64,000 nt of DNA from Dysidea avara (GCF_963678975.1 NC_089272.1:57854713-57918712), one strand, 5' to 3'; numbered from the stretch's first letter, positions 49,625-59,699 are shown. Notes: generated by a model from the letters alone, not told the origin. Program-made: numbers and translations.

Positions 49625-52452
49625 ATGGCTGTTGCGGACTGTGCAGCTCTTCATCGTTCCGCCTTGAATGAAGATGAATTGATACAGTTTTATTTTAAGA
49701 AAGGATATACATACCAAAATATAAGAAGCTTTCTAGCAGCCAAGCATGGGATTGAGTTAACAGACGACCAGTTAAGGTGGAGACTCAAGAAGCTTGCTTT
49801 GAAGCAGCGGGGAGAGGAAGTTCAGTCTTCCTTAGAAGAAGTACAAGCAGCAGTCGAGGTTAGCTGGCTACTGTGACATGTCACAGTAATGTTATAACTA
49901 ATGTTATAACTAATGTTATATACAGGAGGAACGAAATGAATCAGGAAGGGACCTTGGCTATAGAGTGTTGCATCAGCGTTTACTTCAGAAGCATAAACTA
50001 AGGGTGGGAAGGTTCGTATTACCTGGGCAAAGTCTTACATCATAGATATACTAACTCCAAGTGCCTATATCTATGTTTATACCACGGAGGTGGCACTCCA
50101 ACTACTCTGATAATTGTCCTCGATCAAAGTGAGAAATGTCTTCGGTTTGTCAAAGGACAAAAGACTATTTTTCAGTGTATACTTTAATGTGAATGTATAT
50201 TCACAAAATATACTGGAATTTAGACAAGAAGGCTGATTTGACCGCTTTGTCTGAGGATGAGATTGGAGAATGGTGTATATTGGAGTGCCGCCCTCTTGTT
50301 ACATTCATGCATGTGAGGATGAATGCGAATGCAGTGGAACCTGCCTTAACGGCCACCTCTCTACAAAGCCCACCCTACAATTCCCCAATTGAGTAGTTAG
50401 TGCACTTATCCACCTGTATAAAACAGCCACCTCCCTAGAAATTGTGGTGACCGCTATAGACAGCTTCCACTGCAATTGTTTCATTGTTTTAACCCATCAG
50501 TGTAGTCCAACACCACAAGGCTGCATTGTAGTCAGAGTGCCATTGAGGTTGTACAGATCAGTGGGACAGGAAAAAGCAGCAAGTAGAAGTAGACCAGTAT
50601 CCCTGACTACATGTAAGTCTGACATTGAAATCTGATAGAGTGTTGAGCTTTGAATTGATTTGTCAGTGACAAAAATTTCAATTCTCACATGGGTATTTAC
50701 ATGGACCTGTCATGAAAAAATTAGGTCCCTATTTTAGTTCCCCCAGTCCAAAAATATTGATATATTTGGACTCCACACCCAATAATTGTTTTTGCTCTGT
50801 TTTCAAAACCATAAGGCTTTGTTCAAAAATATTAGATGATTCCTCGACAGATTCTTTGTCCCATATAGTACTCCATAAATTTTACTATTACATGTTTTAG
50901 AGACACTGTCATGATGCTGTCAGCAGTTAATGATCCAGATGGGGCTTTAGAAAGAAAAAAGCATAAATTGAAAAGAAGAGAGTACCACAGCAAGGTAAGT
51001 GAATTTAAATACGTAACTATGTAACGTAATATGCACAATAGTTAAGGGACCAGATTTTATATGGCACACGGATGGGTATGATAAGCTAAAACCGTTTGGA
51101 TTTGCCATTCATGGGTGTATTGACGGGTAAGTTGTACATGTGATTGTGAAGTATGTAAAATTACGTTAAAACAATTCTTATGCAGCTACTCTCGTCGAAT
51201 CTTATGGCTTCATGTTAGTCCATCTAATAATGATCCCTATATTATTGCAGGGTATTATTTGGAGTGTGTCAGAACATTAAAATGTATGAGTCATTAGCTA
51301 CTTGTAAGTATTTAACATGAGTACAGGCTGTCCGACTATTGTCAGATCAGATAGAGGGACAGAAAATTGCAATGTTGCATTTCTTCAGCCTTTTCTACGA
51401 GAGTCCTGTGATGATCAGTTTAGAGGTGAAAAGAGTTTCATGTATGGAAAGTCTACATCAAACCAGGTTAGTTGTACAATAGAACCTGAATTAATTAAGG
51501 TATAAACAAGGGGATTGCTGGTGGTGTTGGGCAAACTAATATTCTTCAAAAGTTTTCCCCTTTGAATTAATGATGATTCACCCCAGGTGATGATGTTGAT
51601 GATTCATCCACCCAACTATTAAAATTGTATGTAATCAGGACACATCTGAAAAGTAGCCTGATTAGGCTGATTCTGTCTTCCCTGAAAAATAGTGTTCTTT
51701 TACACACATTTTGGCTACGTACCAGCTATCATTTTTGCATTGAACATGTACGTGTATAGCTAATGATCCCCAAAAGGAAGTTACTGAGGTAAACATACTT
51801 GAGTGACCATTTGTAATGAACATGGGTTATTTCATTTTTCTGTCATTTTAGTGAATTGAAGCATGGTGGGGGCAGCTACGAAAAAATGGTGCTGGTTGGT
51901 GGATGGATTTTTCAAGGTACACGCACACAACTAATTAAATAATTAATCTATAAAATGTAATAGGAATTAAGGACTAATGGCAAATTGGATGACTCTTGTG
52001 ATATTCAAATGTTCGTTAAACTGATTGAATTTATTTAAAATCTACTTTTAATAGGGACTGTTTACGTTTTTCTTTCATGTCACTGATTCAACAAGAGTTA
52101 ATCATAATAGCAAATGAGTGGAACGTACATACAATAAGGCAGAGTGCACAGAACCCAGGGGGAGTTCCAGATGTTCTGTATTTTCTTCCACATCAAACAG
52201 TTCAGTGACAAATATATTTTAATGATCATGTTTTGTATTATATCTGTTTTAGATTGTCAGTCATACAAGCACCCTATTGACAATGATGACATTGAAGTTG
52301 CTGAAGAATACATCTGCTTGAAACCGGAGCCTACTTCACCTGAGTGTAAGGAATTAGCTGAGCTACTCAATGCCGAAGCTGGAATTAATAGTCCTACTAA
52401 TGCTGACGAGGGACTGGCATTATATAGACATTTAAAGTCAGCAATACTTTGA
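49625..52452 (+). CDS. Integrase-core (DDE/rve-like) recombinase gene, 9 exons, with one nonsense codon
   Basis: Exons: 49625-49858, 49926-50011, 50901-50994, 51047-51126, 51186-51283, 51327-51466, 51852-51916, 52055-~52199, ~52262-52452. Phases agree through exon 8. The N-terminal helix-turn-helix region (ELIQFYFKKGYTYQNIRSFL) is followed by an RNase-H-like core: DFIWHTDGYDKLKPFGF with the first Asp, IVRSDRGTEN with the second, and IEAWWGQLRKNGAGWW with the probable catalytic Glu. A tail GGVPDVLYFLP follows. This matches a family of integrase-core proteins widespread in sponges, cnidarians and fishes (family knowledge). Codon 1 of exon 7 is TGA where the family has Arg, a likely CGA-to-TGA change, so this copy is probably non-functional. 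The last splice junction is uncertain. It ends tail-to-tail with the kinase gene, 54 bp apart. Confidence 0.85.
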
Positions 52453-52859
52453 ATTGAAAGTTGATCTCTTTGAATAATCACAAATACAGTAATAACAGTA
52501 GGCAAGTTAGTTTGATGTCCTGATTAACTGCAAGATTTCAGCCCCAGATGAGCGTTGCTTAGGCTCATATTTTAAGCAGGATTCACATATTTGTTGTACA
52601 TGTTGATCTAAATGGCTGTATGTTGGTAACTTCTTTGTTAATAATTGCATCATTAGCTGGTTGTTGGTCTTGACATTTCTCCAAGCATGTTGCTGGCCAT
52701 ACAATTCTATTAATACGATGCCTAACGACCATATATCTGAAGCTTTTCCAACTACTCCGTCGAAGGTTTCAGGGGCTGCATAGTATGGGGTTCCCACACA
52801 ACGAGCTTCTGTGAGTGTTGAACAACTAAACTTAACCTTTGCCATACCCATATCAGTTA

Positions 52860-53312
52860 GGCCCCTATTTGGTGATTATTAGTTTCTCATCCACCGCCCG
52901 CATCCTTCTTAAGCTACCGCATGGTAAGCCATTATTTACTCTGCGCATACTCAGAAGAACACGTGATACCAAATTGTTATAATTTTTGTTGATGAACGCT
53001 ACAATGTGCTATATATCACCAGGAGAACTGTTGTTTTCCTTAGCAAATTGCTGCAGTGCCAGTTGCAATCGTGCTCTATCGACTTCATCAAAGCAGGCTT
53101 TCAGTTGACTGTCAAAAAACAGTTGGCGATCACGAAAAGTAGAATCAGCTGGTAAAGGAAAATTTGTAGTAAGAAAGAAAGACAATTTGGACAAGGTCTG
53201 TACATCAGTGTGTTAATATTATAAAATAATGGCATAATGGTAATACCCTCCCGCCCACATCATAATAATTAGAAAGGCTGGATGAGAAACTAATAATCAC
53301 CGAATAGGGGCC
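52860..53312. mobile_element. PIF/Harbinger-like MITE in the kinase exon, TTA target, carrying a coding-like insert
   Basis: Inverted ends GGCCCCTATTTGGTGATTAT and ATAATCACCGAATAGGGGCC; TTA on both sides (52857-52859 and 53313-53315). It lies between codons of VYL and TDMG in the kinase activation segment. The interior has CCGCCCGCATCC, and on the minus strand (53194-53009) an open frame with SQLKACFDEVDRARL that has a decayed counterpart in 19015-19454. That shared insert may be a captured host exon. Confidence 0.92.
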
Positions 53313-53780
53313 TTAAGTACACATGAAGTGTACTTTCTTCTACCTGTAACATATGATAACAGCTAGTACATAAATGATATCGTGCAATTCTAACCAGTAC
53401 ATTTGATGGTTTTATATCCCGGTGAATCATTGGAAGGCTCAAAGTATGCATATATGTCAAGGCTTGGGTAATCTGCTCAGCTATGAAGTTCCTGTTACTC
53501 ACAGTTAGCTGCTTTTTCTGCATGCAGAATCATACACAAGTCATTGTGTTAACTAGCTAGCATACTTCAGTGAACAGTAGCTTGTACAAGTCACTCCCAC
53601 GAACATAGTTGGTCACAATTTGAATGCTGTTGTCATCACGCGTGTAACCCATGAAGACTACGATGTTTGGAAGGCGAAGAGCACTATTTGACATAGCATA
53701 ACATCTTGATCACATAAAGCTCAAGTTAATATTACCTTAATGCTTTTTCTTCGTCCATATGGTCCCCATCTGCCCTTTAG

Positions 53781-54181
53781 TAGGACTGGGCGGTATTGGA
53801 GTTTCGTTTCACGATATATCGTGCAGAAATATATCACGATATTACTATTTATCGCGGTTATTAAAGATGACTGCTATATTAGAGTAGCTGACTGCTTTAT
53901 TAGGGTATCTCGATCCTAGCTGACTGTTCTATTAGAGTATCTCGATCTTTGTAAAAAAAAATTGACTAGCTAGTACTAGGTCCTTTTTTGCAGTAGTATC
54001 ACGTGATTATTTGAGGTGCATTATAACAACCTTAAGGGCTTAATAAGCTGTCACAAACACTAAAAATCGTAATAATATCGATATCGTGATATTATCGTTT
54101 CACCGAAATCTACGCGATACAGATATCGTTTAATTGCAATACCGCGGTATTACTATAATAGCGAGAAACCGCCCAGCCCTA
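53781..54181. mobile_element. hAT-type MITE in the kinase gene, 8-bp target duplication CCCTTTAG
   Basis: Ends TAGGACTGGGCGGTATTGGA and CGAGAAACCGCCCAGCCCTA are inverted over ~40 bp, with CCCTTTAG on both sides (53773-53780 and 54182-54189). The interior has the ATATCGTG/CGATATCG blocks typical of this MITE group and three CTCTATTAGAGTATCTCGAT units in a row (53870-53955). Confidence 0.93.
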
Positions 54182-54463
54182 CCCTTTAGTCTAGTTTAAG
54201 TTGCTTGACAGCAACTTCAGTTCCATTTAGATGTGACAAATACACCATCCCAAACCCACCCTCTCCTAATTTTCTCCCAAGTGAGATTTGAGTGCCAGAC
54301 AACAAGAACGGATCTGTGTGCAAGAACATGATTGACTGTCACAGTGATATTAGCATGTGCATCAATGATTACATGCAACAGTTGTACTGGTCAGTTTTCA
54401 CAAGAGGTTTCCATGTTCTCCTCATACCTGTAAGTTTAGTATTGCCAAACAGATAGTCTATTA

Positions 54464-56018
54464 TAGGGTCCGCAATGCGAAAAATCGATATCCCCCAATC
54501 AACTACCTAACTATTGTCATGTGTTAGGCTAAGTGTAACTTGAATAACACCAGCGTGGCAGCCAAGTTTGTCACATTCTTCTGGTAGAGAACAATACAAA
54601 TGTCTTAAAATCACGTGATTTTTCGTTGCAACAGTTCGTAGGGTTCTTCGTATGCCACGATATTCACTCTCAACATTGTTCAAGTAGTCTATCATCAACT
54701 CAAAGTATCAGTGGTTTGATTTTATTGGTCAGTTTCTGGTGGCAGCACAATCTGTGCAGCTTTTTGGCGACAGACAAAATGTTTCTTTCTCTGGAGCACA
54801 GGACAAGCAGAGCAGCAACTGCGCCGTGGGTCAGCAATGACCAGTACTAGGTAAAGTACTTGCATGCGGAGTATGGTTATAATTGAAGCTTGTTAGCCAT
54901 CTGGCTGAGCAATCTATATGCTGAAATTCAGCCATAATGACGCGATTTTTGCAAACAAACACCAGAATGGTTGATACATCAGTGAGACAGTCTCCAACAG
55001 CAAGGATACGAAGCTTATAAACACCTAACAATACGGCTATCTCGCCCAGTAAACGCATAGAGCAATCCAATGCATGAAATAAGCACTCACGTGATCAAAA
55101 TTCAAATCGAGGAAATACCCATGAAATCGCTTTCATCTCTGAATAGAAACCATGTAGTGTGCTCCTTTTGTAAATATTTGTGTTAATTGTTCACTCAGGC
55201 CTGGTCTGGGCCAGTGCAGGTGCGATTTAGGCTGTGATGGCATCATAGGGAGGGTATTAGACTGCTGGGCTAATCGAGATGCTGAACCTAATGCACGCAT
55301 TCGCCAAACTGATTGTCACTTGATTCCAAGTGATTTTAAGGTCATTGGAATATATTATGGTTGTATTTTCCGAGATTTGAATATCGATCACGTGAGTGCC
55401 TATTTCATACATTGGATTGCTCTATGCGTTTACTGGGCGAGATAGCCGTATTGTTAGGTGTTTATAAACTTCGTATCCTTGCTGTTGGAGACTGTCTCAC
55501 TGATGTATCAACCATTCTGGTATTTGTTTGCAAAAACCGCATCATTTTGGCTGAATTTCAGCATATAGATTGCTCAGCCAGATGGCTAACAAGCTTCAAT
55601 TATAACCATACTCCGCATGCAAGTACTTTACCTAGTACTGGTCATTGCTGACCCACAGCGCAGTTGCTGCTCTGCTTGTCCTGTGCTCCAGAGAAAGAAA
55701 CATTTTGTCTGTCGCCAAAAAGCTGCACAGATTGTGCTGCCACCAGAAACTGACCAATAAAATCAAACCACCAATACTTTGAGTTGATGATAGACTACTT
55801 GAACAATGTTGAGAGTGAATATCGTGGCATACGAAGAACCCTACGAACTGCTGCAACGAAAAATCACATGATTTTAAGACATTTGTATTGTTTTCTACCA
55901 GAAGAAAGTGACAAACTTGGCTGCCACGCTGGTGTTATTCAAGTTACACTTAGCCTAACACATGACAATAGTTAGGTAGTTGATTGGAGGATATCGATTT
56001 TTCGTGTTGCGGACCCTA
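54464..56018. mobile_element. 1.55-kb foldback element with ~655-bp inverted arms
   Basis: Arms 54464-~55125 and ~55365-56018 are ~97% identical inverted copies ending TAGGGTCCGCAA, around a ~240-bp unique centre. TCTATTA lies directly on both sides (54457-54463 and 56019-56025). Each arm holds two open frames (MMIDYLNNVESEYRGIRRTL... and MRLLGEIAVLLGVYKLRIL...), pointing outward and preserved in both arms, but I recognise neither. It sits just upstream of the kinase start. Confidence 0.9.
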
Positions 56019-56579
56019 TCTATTATAACAAGCCTGATAACATCCTACTGTGAGAGCAACTGCATACCTACCAACTCGTACTTAAATGCACAAGTACAGT
56101 GTTCTAACCCATGCTGGTTGTCAATGCCAGTTAATTTTAAAACGCCATTTCACATGTCCCCCATTGTGTGATGACCCCAGGATTATGATACTCAATTGCT
56201 GAGTGTGATATCACGTATGCAGAGATGTGATAAGACCATTATTAATACATTGCTTGTTCCTGTCACCTATAGTGCAGCACAAACTGATGTTAATGGGAAA
56301 TAATTAGTTGCACACTAGATTGTTCTAGCTATTTTAGTGTGTGACTGCATTACTAGACTTCAAGGTATGCAGCCTGTTTAACAAGAGTGGAGAAACACCA
56401 ACCACTCAACTAGTACATGTTTATGTACATATAGCTAGTGCATTTACCTTGACAATTGAGTCATACATAATGTATCTTCCTTAAGCAATTGACTCTTTAA
56501 CATAATAGTGCATCCACGTGATCAACATTAATAATAATTATAAAATTTGGTGTGACTATCTATAATCAGATGTGGGCAG

Positions 56580-56901
56580 CAGGGGCGGATCCAGAGTCTG
56601 GAAAGAGGGGGGGCACCTTGCTGAAAAAAAGTTGAAGAGCAAAAAAAAAAAAAAAAAAGGTCACAACAATAATAGCTAGTTATCCTTTACCAAATATATT
56701 ATATCACGTATGTTATGTAAAATAAAATCCTATTTATAGCTTCCTAAGTAAGCTACACTTCCCCATGAACACTGTGACTGCTTTATTAGAGTGATTGGTG
56801 ATTGACTGCTCTATTAGAGTATCTCGATCTTATATACATATTTTTAAGGGAGGGGGGGCACGTGCCCCTGTGCCCCCCCCCCCCCCCTGGATCCGCCCCT
56901 G
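56580..56901. mobile_element. MITE, CAGGGGCGGATCCAG ends, 5-bp target duplication GGCAG
   Basis: Ends CAGGGGCGGATCCAGAGTC and CTGGATCCGCCCCTG; GGCAG on both sides (56575-56579 and 56902-56906). It contains poly-A, the AAAATCCTATTTATAGC block and two TGACTGCTYTATTAGAGT units. It is the reverse-oriented sister of 18512-18822. Confidence 0.9.
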
Positions 56902-56987
56902 GGCAGTGACAGTAAACAAAGAATGAAATAATGATGGCCTAACAGTATCCAGTCAAACAGCAAACTATAGCTACAATATACTAACAT

Positions 56988-58279
56988 TCACAAAATTACA
57001 GCCGCGTTTAGCAGGGATATACCTTTGTTTTTCTTTGTCACTTCTAAGCTTCCTGGAGCGCCTTCACTGACTTCTATGACTAATGGCTGCTTATCACATA
57101 TGTCTGCTGATGAATGATTCATGGAGTCTTTGTTGCTGCCTATGTGTGTAAACTTTTCTGCATTGGAATCTTCTTTCATTACATATTCTTCTTGACCTTT
57201 GTCACACTAAAAGGTGTGCATGCTACCATACTAAAGTGCATACGTAGTTTACCATGTGCACATACCTGAACACAGTAAATTTTAGTTTTTGATGGGTAGT
57301 ATCCATGGACATGGATGTACTGTGCTAAACTCAACGGTTTTCCAGCAATTGAGTTCATAAGTTTACTACCTTGTGGGTCTGCCAAAAAGTATTCATATCT
57401 CTCCTCATCAGTACTGGCATTTGACTCTGCAAAGAATTGTTGCTTTGCCATTCCCACTATCTCTCCATATGTAGCTGCAGGGCGTAGTGAAATAGCAACC
57501 ATTGGACCCAATTCCTTGCATCGTGTCCCACATTGCTTGAGGTCATTAAATTTCATACCCCCATAGAAATCTAAAAGAATAAATACACCATGCAGTGAGT
57601 GGATGTACACCCCATTATGCCTCAGTTATAATTATGATCATTAAAGTGAAATGAATTTCAGGACTGGGTCTTGAAACAATCAGCTCAAGGGCAGGCCAAT
57701 GAGTGGCAGAGGTACAAAATTGGGTGGTAAAAGTGTTGAAAGTTCATTCTATTTTGGGAGCTGGGCATTGTCCAGGAAAATTGCAGCATGAAATTAAAAC
57801 AATCATGCACGCAGCATGGACAATTCACAAGTGCAAACATACCATTATGTATACATATAGACCAGAATCCATATCTAAGCTCATTTGATACATTCAACAC
57901 TTACCTTCATCAAGACAGGGCTACGAGCGGTGGACTTAATCTTACCGCCAACCTTTTTACCAGAACTCAAACTGTCTTGTCGGTTTGCTTTTTGAATCGC
58001 TTTGTATTTCGCTATCAACTCAGCTTTCTTGCTTAATACTCCTACTGCTGTACAAGGAACAACTAATCACCAATTGTCTTCAGAGTAGTTATATACGTAC
58101 CTGTAGCTATCTGCTTCATTTCGAACCGCTGGAACCGTTGCAGCCCCCGTTGCGACTTTCAGTTGTTGACCTCGTTCTCGACTCTCAGATGACCCACCAG
58201 AAGATAGAAACTCTTTGGCTTCTGCATTGGAAAGTTTTCCTGCTTTCACACATTCATAAAGAAATTTTATTTCATCCAT
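56988..58279 (-). CDS. Unidentified transposon-borne gene, 4 exons
   Basis: Exons in order: 58279-58101 (MDEIKFLYECVKAGKLSNAE..., a short helical N-terminus), ~58044-57905 (VLSKKAELIAKYKAIQKAN, Lys-rich, ending SPVLMK), 57570-57266 (FYGGMKFNDLKQCGTRC, MVAISLRPAATYGEIVGMAK, YFLADPQGSKL, HVHGYYPSKTKIYCVQ) and 57206-56988 (acidic tail ending LLNAAVIL). The exon-3 alternation of beta-like strands suggests a ubiquitin-like or PB1-like fold (inference). Splice phases between exons 1/2 and 2/3 do not agree in my reading, so a boundary is wrong or the copy is decayed. The ATG lies ~27 bp inside the right TIR. No function is assigned. Confidence 0.6.
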
Positions 58280-58305
58280 CGTGACACGAGGATTTAATTT
58301 CTCCC

Positions 58306-58552
58306 GCCAATAAGCGCCAAAACCACGTGATCGATTGAGAAGGTAGCTGAGAAATAACTGAGAAGGTAACTGAGAAATGGGAAATGTAACTGAGAAATAA
58401 CTGGGAAAACAACTGAGAAGTGAGAAATAATCGGGAAAATAAGTGAGAAATGGGAAATATTTGAGAAATAAGTGAGAAAATAACCAAGAAGTGAGAAATA
58501 ACTGAGAAATTTCTTGGAAATAAGTGAGAAACTCCCGGAACCGGCCACCGTA
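58306..58552 (-). repeat. Right terminal inverted repeat of the 9.2-kb transposon
   Basis: Reverse complement of 49315-49560 with the same outer 20 bp and the same succession of TTTCTCAGTTA variants, diverging at the inner edge near CGATCACGTGG. Confidence 0.9.
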
Positions 58553-58872
58553 CATAAGCCTGTGAGTCCTGCTCATGTACAAAAAAGAAAATAACCATTA
58601 GATATAATATTATCAAATAAAATCTTAAAGCTATTTACAGAGTTAGTTGACACTACTTCGTTAGGTAGACTACCGGTATTCCAAGCATTTATTGATCTTA
58701 TAGAGAAGAAATTACTTCGAACAGATCTTTGTGCATGTGGCTTGAACAATTTGAGTTTGCGTCATCTTGTTACGCTAGACAATTGTTGGTCAAAAAACAT
58801 TTCAGACTGTAAGCTGACATTGCCATGTAAAATATTCACACCATTAACATATCTGCACGATGTCTTCGGTAA

Positions 58873-59263
58873 GGCCACTCCAAATAAATTCTCTGTTTCC
58901 CGTCCTGGGTTCAGGCATATTTGCATGCGGGCGGGCGGTTCATTTTCATTATTTCATTATAAGATTGGCTAGCTTTTCAAGCCATTATTTGCCTGGCACA
59001 GCCAAAAAGGCTGCATAAAAGCATGCTTAAGCTTGTTCCTTCCTTTGTAAGTTGCAAAAACAACATAAACGTGAAGTTTGTGCTGACTTGATAGCACTGT
59101 TGAAACGTGAGCTGACGCTGTTTCAAGATGGCTTTACTGAGCCTATCAGTATGCAAAAATAACCGGAAAATAATGGAAGAATACGGAATAATGGAATATT
59201 TAGACCTGGCAGTAACCAGATGCGGGTGGTGGACGGGAAACAGAGAATTTATTTGGAGTGGCC
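58873..59263. mobile_element. PIF/Harbinger-like MITE, GGCCACTCCAAATAAATTC ends, TAA target
   Basis: Ends GGCCACTCCAAATAAATTCT and AGAATTTATTTGGAGTGGCC are inverted over ~33 bp; TAA on both sides (58870-58872 and 59264-59266). GCATGCGGGCGGGCGG lies near the left end and GATGCGGGTGG near the right end. Confidence 0.92.
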
Positions 59264-59303
59264 TAAGATAGTGAAGGTAGATTTAGAGCACTTAGACGGT
59301 TAA

Positions 59304-59621
59304 TGCACCTATCAATGTATTCCACCCCCCCCCCCTCCCCCCTCGGGCGTAAGTGGGGCTTTACAAGGGGAATTGACACTAAACTACTGCGGCATTTGAC
59401 GATCGTTCATTAAGCGCCCAAATATTTTTTGTTGTAACTTTCTTCGCTATGTCAAATCCCGAGTACATCCCGCGTTGCAACTGGGGCCAACGGTGGGGAT
59501 GTCAGTGACACGATAGGTTTGCCCTACTATGGGGCATTTGACATTCGGCTGTTTCAAATCCCCACTATAGCCCCATATATACCCGACGGGGGGGCAGTGT
59601 GGCAATACATTGATAGGTGCA
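59304..59621. mobile_element. PIF/Harbinger-like MITE, TGCACCTATCAATGTATT ends, TAA target
   Basis: Ends TGCACCTATCAATGTATT and AATACATTGATAGGTGCA are perfect inverted repeats; TAA on both sides (59301-59303 and 59622-59624). The interior is C/G-run rich with TTTGACA phrases, like 39174-39567. Confidence 0.92.
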
Positions 59622-59699
59622 TAAGTCAATAGATATCATATCGAAGAGACACAGAAGTAATAATAGATTAATTGATAAAAGAGAGAGAAACATCATTAG

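Larger units (their letters stand above)
52507..54329 (-). pseudogene. Small protein kinase (TKL/RIPK-like), disrupted by two MITEs and a stop
   Basis: Segments in order: 54329-54182, rejoining at 53780-53736 after a MITE; 53683-53576; 53517-53395; 53343-53313, rejoining at 52859-52507 after a second MITE. It starts MFLHTDPFLLSGTQISLG and shows a Gly-loop GEGGFGMVYL, VAVKQLKLD with the ATP-binding Lys, IHRDIKPSNVL (catalytic loop), TDMGMAK (DMG in place of DFG), GTPYYAAPE and DIWSLGIVLIELYG. About 310 residues, so essentially a bare kinase domain. A TAA lies in frame directly after KLD, within the target site of the first MITE. Closest resemblance is to TKL kinases such as RIPK/MLK types (inference). 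Its location inside a transposon suggests cargo. Confidence 0.85.
49315..58552. mobile_element. 9.2-kb DNA transposon with ~245-bp TIRs, 6-bp target duplication and three genes
   Basis: Inverted terminal repeats begin TACGGTGGCCGGTTCCGGGA on both ends and continue with TTTCTCAGTTA-type repeats for ~245 bp. CATAAG flanks both ends exactly (49309-49314 and 58553-58558). The outside sequences on the two sides join into one LINE 3' end. Inside: an integrase-core gene (49625-52452, +), a protein kinase (52507-54329, -) and an unidentified gene (56988-58279, -). The outer two genes start just inside the TIRs and read inward. Four younger elements (52860-53312, 53781-54181, 54464-56018, 56580-56901) account for ~2.7 kb, leaving a ~6.5-kb core. 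I do not see polymerase, ATPase or protease genes, so it is not a Polinton/Maverick despite the 6-bp duplication. Confidence 0.82.

Noticed and set aside
49344-49671. Ser/Phe-rich frames such as those over TTTCTCAGTTA repeats
   Set aside because: Low-complexity translation of the terminal inverted repeat; the same happens at 58294-58616.
49315-58552. Polinton/Maverick assignment for the 9.2-kb element
   Set aside because: The 6-bp duplication and integrase fit, but no polymerase B, packaging ATPase, protease or capsid-like gene was seen and the ends do not start with AG.
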